A DNA stretch of 64,000 nt from DASZBX01 sp035943635 (GTDB lineage Bacteria > Actinomycetota > Actinomycetes > Streptomycetales > Catenulisporaceae), in NCBI GenBank assembly GCA_035943635.1, contig DASZBX010000067.1, positions 62,001 to 126,000 on the forward strand, written 5' to 3'. Positions 55,207 through 63,434 of this stretch are shown piece by piece. Both the position numbers and the translations under genes were made by a program. Position 1 is the stretch's first letter. Each line of letters begins with the position of its first letter. The notes beneath the pieces are model-generated. The model did not search any database and had not been told where the DNA came from. It was given only the letters and a program-made list of their open reading frames with translations.

Positions 55207-57036
55207 ATGTCCAGTAACCTGACGGTCCCCGACGACGACGACGACGAAGACGACGACCTGACCCTGCTGCGGGCCAACGAGCCGATGCTCGCCTTCACCC
55301 GCGGCGAGCTGTTCCTCCCGATCAGCGTCGGCCGCTACGTGGCCCGCTGCTCCCTGCGCGGACGGCACGGCGACTCCCCGGCGGCCGAACTGGTCCCGGC
55401 CGGGCAGCTGACCCTCGACCGGCTGGCCCGGGCCCGGGCCGAGTTCCCCGGCTGGGCCCTGTCCCTGCTGCTGGTCCAGCGCCCGGCCGACCGCCGCGCG
55501 GTCCGGGCCGCGCACAAGGCCCGGGTCCGGGTGGTCAACCGCTCGGCCAAGCTCGCCGCGGTCGGCCTGATCGCCCGGATCGTGGCGGTGCTGCTGCGGG
55601 TCTCGCTCAAGGTCCGCGGCTCGGTCCCGGGCGGGGTGAGCACCGAGGCGGCCCGGATCGACGGCGAGTCCTTCCTCCAGCCGGACACCTGCACGTACTA
55701 CGGCCGGGTGGTGCGCACCGAGAGCTACGTCGCGCTCCAGTACTGGTTCTTCTACGCGATGAACGACTGGCGCAGCACCTTCGGCGGGATCAACGACCAC
55801 GAGGCCGACTGGGAGACCCTGACCGTCTTCCTGGACCCGGACGACCTGCGCCCGCGCTGGATCGCCTTCTCCTCGCACGACTACGTCGGCGACGACCTGC
55901 GCCGCCGCTGGGACGACCCCGACCTGGCCTGGTCGGCCGGGCACCCGGTGATCTTCGCCGGGGCCGGCTCGCACTCCGGCGCCGCCCAGGCCGGGGACTA
56001 CCTGGTCCGGGTCCGGCCGCGGTTCGTCACCGGCCTGGTGCACGCCCTGCGCAGCGTGGTCGCCCGGCTCGCGCCGTGGCTGCGGCCGCCGAAGGAGGAG
56101 GGCATCGGCATCCCGTTCATCGACTACGCCCGCGGCGACGGGGTCCGGGTCGGCCCGGGCGGGGACCGGTCCTGGACCCCGGTGCTGATCGACGACTCGA
56201 CCGACTGGGTGAACGGGTTCGCCGGACTGTGGGGCCGGGACACCGGGGACCGGTTCGGCGGCGAGCGCGCCCCGGCCGGCCCGCGCTACGAACGGGACGG
56301 CACGGTCCGCCCGTGCTGGGCCGACCCGGTCGGCTGGGCCGGGCTGCACAAGGTCCCGGCCAGCGACGCCGCCGCCCGCCGGCTGCTGGGCGAACGCCTG
56401 GACGCGGTCGCCGCGCAGCTCAAGCGGCAGGCCGTGGACGTGGCCGACCGCCGCCGCCGGCTGGCCGCGGACGGCGCCCTGCTGGCCGCGGTCCGCGCCG
56501 ACCCGGCCCGGTCCCGGCTCAGCAGCCAGCTGGCCGAGGAACTGGACCGCGGCCAGCGCGACCTGCTCCGGCTCAGCGCCGAGCAGGCCGTGCTGGGCGA
56601 GGAGGCCGAGCTGATCGGCCGGGCCCTGGCCGAACCGACCCGGCTGACCGACCCGAAGGCCCACCTGCACCGCCCGCACATCCCGTACCAGACGCCGACC
56701 CGCAACCGGCGGCGGTTCCTGCAGATCTGGTCGCTGCTGTCCATCCCGTTCGTGCTGCTCGCGATCGCCGCGGTGGTCGCGATCCCGGGCCTGCCGGCGC
56801 TGGACACGTTCCTGGTCATCGTGGCGGTGTGCATGGGCTTGGAGGCGCTGGCCCGGCGGCGGCTGCTCGTGCTCACGCTGACCTGCCTCGGGTTCCTCGT
56901 CGGGCTCGCCCTCCTGATCATCGTCGTGGTGTTCCTGCTGTCGAGCTGGCGGTATGGAGCGGCGGCGCTGCTCGCGACCGCGGCGGTGGCCGTGCTGGTC
57001 GCCAATCTGCGCGATGCCTTCGGGGCCAGCGGCTGA
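55207..57036 (+). CDS. Vps62-like/DUF946 membrane protein
   Basis: 609 residues. An Asp-rich start (DDDDDEDDD) precedes a domain containing LQYWFFYAMNDWRSTFGGINDHEADWETLTVFL (key YWFFYAMNDW and DHEADWE), matching the Vps62/DUF946 family known from fungi, plants and some actinomycetes. A coiled-coil segment (about 400-470) and three or four C-terminal membrane helices (about 510-600) follow. A hydrophobic helix near 115-130 may be another anchor. Function unknown; a surface role is only a guess. Confidence 0.75.
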   Translation: MSSNLTVPDDDDDEDDDLTLLRANEPMLAFTRGELFLPISVGRYVARCSLRGRHGDSPAAELVPAGQLTLDRLARARAEFPGWALSLLLVQRPADRRAVRAAHKARVRVVNRSAKLAAVGLIARIVAVLLRVSLKVRGSVPGGVSTEAARIDGESFLQPDTCTYYGRVVRTESYVALQYWFFYAMNDWRSTFGGINDHEADWETLTVFLDPDDLRPRWIAFSSHDYVGDDLRRRWDDPDLAWSAGHPVIFAGAGSHSGAAQAGDYLVRVRPRFVTGLVHALRSVVARLAPWLRPPKEEGIGIPFIDYARGDGVRVGPGGDRSWTPVLIDDSTDWVNGFAGLWGRDTGDRFGGERAPAGPRYERDGTVRPCWADPVGWAGLHKVPASDAAARRLLGERLDAVAAQLKRQAVDVADRRRRLAADGALLAAVRADPARSRLSSQLAEELDRGQRDLLRLSAEQAVLGEEAELIGRALAEPTRLTDPKAHLHRPHIPYQTPTRNRRRFLQIWSLLSIPFVLLAIAAVVAIPGLPALDTFLVIVAVCMGLEALARRRLLVLTLTCLGFLVGLALLIIVVVFLLSSWRYGAAALLATAAVAVLVANLRDAFGASG

Positions 57037-57227
57037 GCGGCTTCGACACCCTGGTGCCGGAGCCTCACGGTCCGATCATCTTCTGATGGGACATCCAACA
57101 AGCTAACCGGCCCTCGCCCCGGGGAAAGCGGCTTCCGGCAGACCCTCCGTCGGCCCAATTCGCCCGCAAACTGCCTGGTCACGATATCCGGGCCCGGTGC
57201 GACCTCCACGAAAGCCGATTTAGCGGG
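57037..57227. other. Intergenic region
   Basis: About 190 bases. No gene recognised. The promoter of the small gene at 57240 lies at its right edge. Confidence 0.4.
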
Positions 57228-57233
57228 TATCGT
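57228..57233 (+). promoter_or_regulatory. -10 element of a leaderless promoter for the DUF6191 gene
   Basis: TATCGT ends six bases before the GTG at 57240. Confidence 0.5.
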
Positions 57234-57239
57234 GAATTT

Positions 57240-57464
57240 GTGAGCGTCTTCTTTGAATTGTTCAACGCCGGCGGACGGCACCAGATTGAGGAGTCGCGCC
57301 GTTTGGAGAGCATGCGCGAAGAAGAGGGCCAGGCCGAACCCGGCCGTGGTCCGATCGATCTGAGCTCCGGCCGCGTGGTCATCAAGCCCAAGGCCAAGGC
57401 CGCGGAAGTCGAGACCGAGGTCTCGGACGAGTTCGGCCCGATCGACGACGCCGGTCAGTTCTAG
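57240..57464 (+). CDS. DUF6191 family small protein
   Basis: 74 residues from GTG. The layout (short hydrophobic start SVFFELFNAGGRHQIEESRRLE, here trimmed to ELFNAGGRHQIEESRR, then EPGRGPIDLSSGRVVI and an acidic tail) matches the small DUF6191 proteins of actinomycetes. Function unknown. No neighbour on the same strand. Confidence 0.75.
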   Translation: MSVFFELFNAGGRHQIEESRRLESMREEEGQAEPGRGPIDLSSGRVVIKPKAKAAEVETEVSDEFGPIDDAGQF

Positions 57465-57523
57465 CGCCGCGGCGTTGGCCCGCCGCTTCTCGCCTTCGTG
57501 GCTTCTCCGGCGCGCCGAATCCG

Positions 57524-58714
57524 TCAGCCCTGCTGTCCGGCGTGCTCGGCGGCCCAGGCCCGGGCGTGCGCGATCCGGTCCGGGATCGGTGGGTGGCTGC
57601 CGGACCAGTGCCGCACCCGCCACCCGGGTTCGAGATCGGCCAGGTCGGCCACGGCCGCCTGCCGCCAGCACTCGACCACGGTGACCGGGTCCGCGGTCAG
57701 ATCCAGGCCGAACTGGTCGGCCCGTCGCTCGATCCGGCGGCTGTGCACGTTGAACACCGGCGCGCCCAGCCCTCCGAGCACCCCGCCCAGGACCATGACC
57801 AGGGCGAACGAGCGCGGATCGGCGGCGTGCGCGACCCCGGCCCGGGCGAGCAGCCAGGGCCACTGCAGCGCGGCCGCGATCAGCCCGACCGTCCCGGCCA
57901 GCCCGAGCGCGCCGGCCAGGGTGCCCCAGACCACGTCCCGCCGCGCGGCGTGCCCGAGTTCGTGCGCGGCGATGAAGGCGATCTGGTCCTCGTCGATCCG
58001 GGCCAGCGTGGTGTCCCAGATGACGACCCGGCGGCTGCGGCCGATGCCGGACACGTAGGCGTTGAGCACCGTGGTGCGCTTGGAGGCGTCCGAGACCAGG
58101 ATCTCCCGGACCGGCACCCCGCCCGCGGCGGCCAGCGCGAACAGCCGCTCGCGCAGCGGCCCCTCGGGCAGCGGGGTGAACTTGTTGAACAAGGGCTCGA
58201 CCAGCACCGGCACCAGGAACGAGAGCACGAACACCAAGGCCGCGGCCGCGCCCGCGGCGACCAGCCACCAGAGGCCGGGCAGCGAGCGGACCAGGGCGAA
58301 CCAGCCGAGCGACGCGGCCGCGACCAACGCCGCGCCGAGCACGAAGCCCTTGACCTGGTCGGCCCAGAACAGTGCCCAGCTGCGGCGGGACAATCCCCAG
58401 CGCCGGTTCACCCTTTCGGACCACGCGTCCGTGGGCAGGCCCAGCACGGTCCCGGCCAGGATCAGCGCGACCGGCCCGAGCAGCGCCTCGGCCACCCAGC
58501 CGCCGCCGAACGGATCGGCCACCCGCCCGATCAGGTCCGCGCCGAGCCGGGTGACCCCGAGCCCGAGGGCCAGTACGAGGCCCACCGCGCCGGCCACCAG
58601 CCGGATCGGCCGGGTCTCGCGCCGGCGCCGCCGGGACCGTTCGAGCTGCTCCGGGGTGAAGTCGGCCGCCGGATCATCGGCGGTCGGGCTGCTGCTGTGC
58701 CCTGCTGCGGCCAA
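57524..58714 (-). CDS. M48 family (Ste24-like) membrane metalloprotease
   Basis: 396 residues. Zinc-binding HELGH at 251-255 and the third ligand in ERRADQF (Glu329). Five or six membrane helices, with the M48_N domain in the first half (SWALFWADQVKGF; LVPVLVEPLFNKFTPLPEG). Eukaryotic Ste24 processes prenylated peptides; bacterial members act in membrane-protein quality control. The stop is 59 bases from the end of the DUF6191 gene (convergent). Confidence 0.92.
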   Translation of the reverse strand: MAAAGHSSSPTADDPAADFTPEQLERSRRRRRETRPIRLVAGAVGLVLALGLGVTRLGADLIGRVADPFGGGWVAEALLGPVALILAGTVLGLPTDAWSERVNRRWGLSRRSWALFWADQVKGFVLGAALVAAASLGWFALVRSLPGLWWLVAAGAAAALVFVLSFLVPVLVEPLFNKFTPLPEGPLRERLFALAAAGGVPVREILVSDASKRTTVLNAYVSGIGRSRRVVIWDTTLARIDEDQIAFIAAHELGHAARRDVVWGTLAGALGLAGTVGLIAAALQWPWLLARAGVAHAADPRSFALVMVLGGVLGGLGAPVFNVHSRRIERRADQFGLDLTADPVTVVECWRQAAVADLADLEPGWRVRHWSGSHPPIPDRIAHARAWAAEHAGQQG

Positions 58715-58851
58715 GTCGGGCTCCTGCGTGAGTGCGGGCGGGCGCGTTTCCCGGTCTACGTTACTCAGCCGCTCACGTCGCCGTTCCCACGACCGCGCCG
58801 CTCGGAACGCTCTCCGGGACGGCGCGGACGTGAGTCGCCTACTTCAGGCGG
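58715..58851. other. Intergenic region
   Basis: About 137 bases upstream of the M48 gene and downstream of the PPOX gene. Contains no recognised element. Confidence 0.35.
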
Positions 58852-59262
58852 CTACGGCTTGACCGCACGGGTGATCTCGAACCGCAGCAGCACCCTGCGG
58901 TCCCGGACCATCGCCGCGCGGTAGTCCGCCCAGTCCTCGTGCTCCCCGCTCAACCGCCGGTAGTAGTCCACCAGCGCTTCGACGCCTTCGGCGCCCTCCA
59001 CCAGCTCCGCGTCGCCTTCGACCTGGGTCCACGGCCCGTAGAACTTCTCGCTGAACACGCACAGCGCCACCCGCGGATCCCGCCGCGCGTTGCGGGTCTT
59101 GGCCCGGTCGGCGGTCACGCTCACGATCACCCGGCCCTGCGCGTCGATCCCCGGCGTCACCGGCGAGGTCTGCACCCGCCCGTCCCGCCGGAAGGTGGTC
59201 AGGATCCCGCGCGGGTTGGCCAGGATGAACTCCCGGGCCCAGGCGATGTCGTCGGCGTCCAC
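58852..59262 (-). CDS. PPOX class F420/FMN-dependent oxidoreductase
   Basis: 136 residues from a GTG five bases behind GAGGAG. Split-barrel flavin-binding fold: FILANPRGILTTFRRDGRVQTSPV, VIVSVTADRAKTRNARRDPRV, WTQVEGDAELVEG (each a PPOX motif, trimmed where long). Small actinobacterial PPOX proteins often use cofactor F420. The substrate is unknown. Upstream ATG and GTG codons exist but lack ribosome-binding sites. Confidence 0.85.
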   Translation of the reverse strand: MDADDIAWAREFILANPRGILTTFRRDGRVQTSPVTPGIDAQGRVIVSVTADRAKTRNARRDPRVALCVFSEKFYGPWTQVEGDAELVEGAEGVEALVDYYRRLSGEHEDWADYRAAMVRDRRVLLRFEITRAVKP

Positions 59263-59465
59263 GTTCGCTCCTCGTCGCAACGCCGGCCGCCCTCGACGAC
59301 CGGTCAGCGCCATGCTAACCCGGCAGGGAAAGACGGGGCGTTCGGAGCGTGTCCTCACCCTGCGATCCAAAGATCACTCGATGTGATGAATGGAGCACTA
59401 ATTCCCCCGCGTGTTCGAACGCCGTCGACACACGTGTTCCAGCAGACCGGGACGACCACGGGAGG

Positions 59466-59471
59466 TACGCT
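59466..59471 (+). promoter_or_regulatory. -10 element of a leaderless promoter for the Uma2 gene
   Basis: TACGCT ends six bases before GTG 59478. Confidence 0.5.
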
Positions 59472-59477
59472 GTGAGT

Positions 59478-60083
59478 GTGACCGCTGAGCCGGAGTTCGA
59501 TTTCACGGGCATTCACCTGCCCTTTCCGCCCACCGACGGTTTCACCGCGCAGGACCTCGACCGGATCCCTGATCTGCCGCCCCACACGGAGTTGATCGAC
59601 GGGAGCCTGGTCTTCGTGAGTCCGCAGCGCATCTTCCACGCCGAGATCATCGATCTCATCAAACAGTCCCTGCGGCGGTTCGCGCCGGAGAAGTACGAGG
59701 TGGTGCGGGAGATCACCGTGACCCTGGGCGAGCGCCAGCGTCCCGAGCCGGACGTGATGGTCGTCCATGCCAGCGCGCTGCTGGGGGATCCGGACCAGAC
59801 GGACTTCTCCGTCGGCGACGTGGTGCTGGCCGTGGAGGTCGTGTCGCCCGAGTCGGCCGAGCGCGACCGCAAGCGCAAGCCGCAGCTGTACGCCGAGGCG
59901 CGGATCGAGCACTTCTGGCGGATCGAGAGCAACAGCGGCCGGGCTGTCGTCCACGTCCACCGGCTCGACCCGGAAGCGGGGGAGTACCGGCTCACCGGGA
60001 CCCACGAGAAGCAACTCTCCCTTGACCTGCCCTTCCCGGTCGAGATCGACCTGACCGTACTCGACCGTTTCGGAAAGCGCTGA
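59478..60083 (+). CDS. Uma2 family (DUF820) endonuclease-like protein
   Basis: About 201 residues; GTG 59478 would be leaderless, GTG 59472 is the alternative. PD-(D/E)XK fold: ELIDGSLVFVSPQRIFH, RPEPDVMVV and AVEVVSPESAERDRKRKPQLYAEA (trimmed: EVVSPES, KRKPQLYAEA) give the D, E and K catalytic positions. Uma2 genes multiply in actinomycetes and cyanobacteria; their role is unproven. Confidence 0.88.
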   Translation: MTAEPEFDFTGIHLPFPPTDGFTAQDLDRIPDLPPHTELIDGSLVFVSPQRIFHAEIIDLIKQSLRRFAPEKYEVVREITVTLGERQRPEPDVMVVHASALLGDPDQTDFSVGDVVLAVEVVSPESAERDRKRKPQLYAEARIEHFWRIESNSGRAVVHVHRLDPEAGEYRLTGTHEKQLSLDLPFPVEIDLTVLDRFGKR

Positions 60084-60422
60084 TCGCAACCGGGTCAGAG
60101 CACGAATATCACACCTCGATTAACGGCGAATGCCCCCGGCCTACCGCGCCGAACCGCCGCCGTCAACCCTCCCGCCGCCTCTACTACGCTGCCGGTGACA
60201 GCCGCAGCCCCCACCCCAACCCCATCCCACCTGCACCGATACACCCCCGCAGCCGCCGCACCCCCCGCCTCCCGCCGTTCCGCGCGGAATTGTCGTGCCC
60301 GGACACACCCGTCGGCGAACCCTCACTCAGTCTTCGCCCACTCGTGCCCGGAAATTAGCGTTCGAGGGCCAGGGTCGTCAGGAGTGCATGCCCTTTCCCT
60401 GACGGCAAAGGAGTAACCCACC
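60084..60422. other. Intergenic region upstream of the phospholipase operon
   Basis: About 340 bases, including a Pro-codon-rich C tract at 60200-60290. No gene supported. The promoter of the phospholipase gene should lie near 60300-60400. Confidence 0.4.
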
Positions 60423-61868
60423 ATGCCCGACGTCTCTCGACGCAGGCTACTGACTTCGGCCGGAGCGGTCACCGGCGCGGCCCTGGCGGCGGATTTCCTG
60501 CCCCAGAACGTCCAGCGGGCCCTGGCCGCGACCCCGTCGCGCACCGGCGCGCCGAACCGGCTGTCCGACATCAAGCACGTGGTCATCCTGATGCAGGAGA
60601 ACCGGTCCTTCGACCACTACTTCGGCACCCTGCCCGGGGTGCGCGGCTTCTCCGACCCGGACGCGCTGACCCTGAGCACCGGCAAGTCGGTGTTCTACCA
60701 GCCGGACCCGGTGAACCCGGACGGATACACGCTGCCGTTTCACCTGGACACCACGACCACCAGCGCGCAGTCGATCCCGTCGACCAGCCACGCCTGGGCC
60801 GTGCAGCACAGCGCGTGGAACAACGGCGCGATGGACAACTGGCTTCCGGCGCACCGTGCCGCGGACGGCAAGAACGGTCCGTACACGATGAGCTACTACG
60901 AGCAGGAAGACATCCCCTTCCACTTCGCCCTCGCGAAGAACTTCACCATCCTGGACAACTACCACTGCTCCTTGCTCGGCCCCACCTGGCCGAACCGGCT
61001 CTACCTGATGAGCGCGTGGATCGACCCGGAGGGCGTCGGCGGCGGCCCGATCATCAGCAACGAGCACAACCAGCTGTTCACCTGGAAGAGCTACCCCGAG
61101 GCGCTGACCGAGGCCGGCGTGTCCTGGCGGGTGTACCAGGAGGTGGACAACTACGGCACGAACGTGCTCGAGTACTTCGACAGCTTCGTCAACGCCGCGG
61201 TCTCCTCGCCGCTGTACCAGAACGGCCTGCGCACCTTCGCCGGCGACCAGTTCGAGTACGACGCGGCGCACGACAAGCTGCCCACGGTCTCCTGGATCCT
61301 GCCGACCAGCTACCAGTCCGAGCACCCGGACTACACCCCGGCGGCCGGCGCGGACTTCGTGGCCAGCAAGATCGACGCGATCGCGTCGAACCCGGACGTG
61401 TGGGCCAAGACCGTGTTCATCCTGAACTACGACGAGAACGACGGCCTGTTCGACCACGTGCCGCCGCCCACCCCGCCGGCCGGCACCCCGGGCGAGTTCG
61501 TCGGCGGCCTGCCGATCGGCGGCGGCTTCCGGGTCCCGTGCATCATCGTCTCGCCGTGGACCGCGGGCGGCTGGATCAGCAGCTCGACCTCGGACCACAC
61601 CTCCACCCTGCAGTTCCTGGAGCGATTGACCGGGGTCCGGATCCCGAACATCACCCAGTGGCGCCGGGACACGTTCAGCGACCTGACCTCCGCGCTCGGC
61701 TTCCCGACCCGCGGGGTCCCGCAGCTGCCGGACACCAAGCGCACCCTGGCCAAGGCGGTCGAGAACATCGCGAACCTGCCCGCGCCCACCCTGCCCGGTG
61801 CGGCCCAGACCATGCCGGCCCAGCAGGCCGGCTCCCGTCCCCGTCCCCGTCCGCGCACCGGCGCCTGA
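60423..61868 (+). CDS. Tat-exported phospholipase C/acid phosphatase-like enzyme
   Basis: 481 residues after AAAGGAG. The N-terminus SRRRLLTSAGAVTGAALA is a twin-arginine signal peptide. The alkaline-phosphatase-superfamily phosphoesterase domain shows HVVILMQENRSFDHYFGT (metal ligands ENRSFDHYFG), NYHCSLLGPTWPNR with the likely nucleophile segment, YDENDGLFDHVPPP and a late SDHTSTLQF His ligand. Family members cleave phospholipids or phosphomonoesters outside the cell. The Arg/Pro tail (RPRPRPRTGA) is unusual. Next gene is 39 bases on. Confidence 0.9.
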   Translation: MPDVSRRRLLTSAGAVTGAALAADFLPQNVQRALAATPSRTGAPNRLSDIKHVVILMQENRSFDHYFGTLPGVRGFSDPDALTLSTGKSVFYQPDPVNPDGYTLPFHLDTTTTSAQSIPSTSHAWAVQHSAWNNGAMDNWLPAHRAADGKNGPYTMSYYEQEDIPFHFALAKNFTILDNYHCSLLGPTWPNRLYLMSAWIDPEGVGGGPIISNEHNQLFTWKSYPEALTEAGVSWRVYQEVDNYGTNVLEYFDSFVNAAVSSPLYQNGLRTFAGDQFEYDAAHDKLPTVSWILPTSYQSEHPDYTPAAGADFVASKIDAIASNPDVWAKTVFILNYDENDGLFDHVPPPTPPAGTPGEFVGGLPIGGGFRVPCIIVSPWTAGGWISSSTSDHTSTLQFLERLTGVRIPNITQWRRDTFSDLTSALGFPTRGVPQLPDTKRTLAKAVENIANLPAPTLPGAAQTMPAQQAGSRPRPRPRTGA

Positions 61869-61906
61869 GCGTCGGCCGACCCGAAGAACTGACAGGAGGA
61901 TCCACC

Positions 61907-63091
61907 ATGTCCAACGACAGTTCTCAGGCCCCCGAGGAAGAACTCGGCCCGACCGGTCTGGCCGAAGGCTCGCATCTGGTCCCGGCGCCGGGCGCCGCGC
62001 GCGGCAAGAGCCTGCGCGCGACCGCGGCGAGCACCGCCGTGGTCGTCGCCGTGGCGATCGGCGTCACGACCTACCTCGGCACGCAGAACCACCCGGCCGC
62101 GGGCGCCGCCGCCGCAGCGGCCACCGCCTCGACGGGCGCCACGGTCACCGCCCCGGGCACGCCCGGCGGCCCGGCGTACAACGTCTACGTCGCCGCGGCC
62201 GGCGGCAACGAGGTCGCCTCGATCAACACGCTGACCGGCATCCCGGGCCCGACCTACAGCACCGACACGGCCATGGGCATCGCGCTGTCCCCGAACGACC
62301 AGACGCTCTACGTCGCGGACACCGGCCAGTACGGTGTGCTGTCGGTCAACCTGGCCACGAAGGTGTCCACGTCGATCCACGTGGGCGCCTACCCGCAGGA
62401 CGTCGCGGTCTCGCCGAGTGGCGCGACCGTCTACGCGACGCTCACCGGCGGGGACACCGGGGCCGGCGGCTCGAACCAGGTCGCGGTGATCAGCACCGCG
62501 ACGAACACCGTCAGCACGAACATCACCGTCGGCACCTCGCCGCGGCAGATCGTGCTCAGCACCGACGGCAGCCGTGCCTACGTGAGCACCGAGCAGGGCG
62601 TGTACGTGATCAACACGGCCACCAACCGGGTCGTCGGCGTCGTGCACACCGCCTCGGACGTGCAGGGCCTGGCCCTGAGCCCCGACGGCTCCACCCTCTA
62701 CGCCACCGCGCCCGACGAGGGCCAACTCCTGGCCATCTCGACGCACAACCTGTTTGTGCAGCGCACCTTCGGCGCGGGCGCCGAGCCGTGGTCGGTCGGC
62801 GTCTCCAAGGACGGGTCCAAGCTCTACGTCGCGGACATCAACTCCAACAGCGTCGCGGTGATCGACGCGCGCAGCGGCCACACCCTGACCTCGGTCACGG
62901 TCGGCAGCCTGCCCACGGCGATCGGCGTCACCCCGGACGGCTCGGAAGTCTGGGTCGGCAACACCCTGACCGGCAGCCTGTCGGTGATCAGCACGGCCAC
63001 GAACAAGCTGGTCACGACGATCCCCGGCGGCCCGGGCACCACGGCGCTGAACTCCGCGCCGACCGACATCGTGTTCGCCCCGATCAGCTGA
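61907..63091 (+). CDS. Membrane-anchored YncE-like beta-propeller protein
   Basis: 394 residues, ATG after AGGAGGA. One membrane helix at about 43-60 (ASTAVVVAVAIGVTTYLG) followed outside by a seven-bladed propeller of repeats such as GIALSPNDQTLYVADTG and VAVSPSGATVYATLTGG and GVTPDGSEVWVGNT. The repeats fit the 40-residue YVTN/YncE type. It is in an operon with the secreted phospholipase-like enzyme and may hold or regulate it at the cell surface. Confidence 0.88.
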   Translation: MSNDSSQAPEEELGPTGLAEGSHLVPAPGAARGKSLRATAASTAVVVAVAIGVTTYLGTQNHPAAGAAAAAATASTGATVTAPGTPGGPAYNVYVAAAGGNEVASINTLTGIPGPTYSTDTAMGIALSPNDQTLYVADTGQYGVLSVNLATKVSTSIHVGAYPQDVAVSPSGATVYATLTGGDTGAGGSNQVAVISTATNTVSTNITVGTSPRQIVLSTDGSRAYVSTEQGVYVINTATNRVVGVVHTASDVQGLALSPDGSTLYATAPDEGQLLAISTHNLFVQRTFGAGAEPWSVGVSKDGSKLYVADINSNSVAVIDARSGHTLTSVTVGSLPTAIGVTPDGSEVWVGNTLTGSLSVISTATNKLVTTIPGGPGTTALNSAPTDIVFAPIS

Positions 63092-63138
63092 GCCGAACGC
63101 CCATCGGCGCCCAGCACTGAGGGCCGACAAAACCCAGG

Positions 63139-63169
63139 GGGGTGCCCGGCCGGATCGGCCGGGCGCCCC
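63139..63169 (+). terminator. Hairpin terminator after the beta-propeller gene
   Basis: A 14-bp stem (GGGGTGCCCGGCCG with its complement, one G-U pair) around a GAT loop, followed by TTCGG. It separates the operon from the tRNA-like locus. Confidence 0.85.
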
Positions 63170-63181
63170 TTCGGTAAACCC

Positions 63182-63211
63182 TTCGACCGCCCGCGCCGCG
63201 CCCGCTACTCT
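63182..63211 (+). promoter_or_regulatory. Candidate promoter of the permuted tRNA-like gene
   Basis: TTCGAC (63182-63187), an 18-base spacer and TACTCT (63206-63211). Transcription would start near 63218, just before the leader segment that pairs with the trailer. The -35 match is weak. Confidence 0.4.
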
Positions 63212-63256
63212 CGACACTGTCGCCGGTCGTGCCCGGTGCGCAGACAACGGTTACTT

Positions 63257-63302
63257 CGACTCTTAATCGGCAGGTCGCGGGTTCGACTCCCGCTCGGCTC
63301 CA
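63257..63302 (+). tRNA. 3' part of a tRNA-Lys(CUU)-like gene (positions 29-73), placed first
   Basis: Contains the anticodon loop CTCTTAA (63260-63266, anticodon CTT), anticodon-stem 3' strand TCGGC, variable loop AGGTC, T-arm GCGGG/TTCGACT/CCCGC (63277-63293) and acceptor 3' strand TCGGCTCC, then A. All T-loop invariants are kept. CCA is not encoded. No matching 5' half lies upstream of it. It belongs with the segment at 63311-63339. Confidence 0.75.
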
Positions 63303-63310
63303 CTCTTCAT

Positions 63311-63339
63311 GGAGCCGGTAGCTCAGGTGGGAGAGCAGC
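63311..63339 (+). tRNA. 5' part of the same tRNA-Lys-like gene (positions -1 to 28), placed second
   Basis: Acceptor 5' strand GGAGCCGG, which pairs at all eight positions with the 3' strand nine bases upstream (one G-U), then TA (8-9), D-arm GCTC/AGGTGGGA/GAGC with G18G19, A26 and GC. Joined to the 3' part at 63257 it yields a perfect five-pair anticodon stem GCCGA/TCGGC. Invariants T8, A14, G18, G19 and A21 are present. Confidence 0.75.
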
Positions 63340-63434
63340 TCGTACCGTCGTCGACTCTGATCTCGGGCACGACCTCGGCGGCGGCCGCACCGCGCCGACC
63401 TGACGCCTTCGGCGGCCGCACCCTTTCGACAGCC

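Larger units (their letters stand above)
63221..63380 (+). ncRNA. Precursor of a circularly permuted tRNA-like RNA
   Basis: Leader and trailer can pair in two helices that bring the half-ends together: 63225-63235 with 63364-63374 (11 perfect pairs, GGTCGTGCCCG), extended by 63221-63224 with 63377-63380, and 63243-63254 with 63342-63352 (about 10 pairs, one mismatch and one bulge). Two-base linkers (63255-63256; 63340-63341) separate the inner helix from the tRNA parts. The nine-base loop 63302-63310 closes the acceptor. No processing enzyme is known for such RNAs in bacteria; a rearranged remnant is the alternative. Confidence 0.5.

Noticed and set aside
59413..59420. GTTCGAAC as an SOS box
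   Set aside because: Only a short palindrome; lacks the four-base spacer between half-sites required for the actinobacterial LexA operator.
63140..63260. Normal linear tRNA ending at 63302
   Set aside because: The 30 bases upstream of the anticodon arm do not supply a D-arm or an acceptor strand complementary to the 3' end.
63221..63380. Permuted tRNA spliced by a group I intron
   Set aside because: Flanks total under 200 bases, and the splice-site bases (no U before the 5' site, no G before the 3' exon) do not fit.
63311..63400. Second complete tRNA starting at 63311
   Set aside because: After the D-arm there is no T-arm (no GGTTCGA) or acceptor 3' strand downstream.
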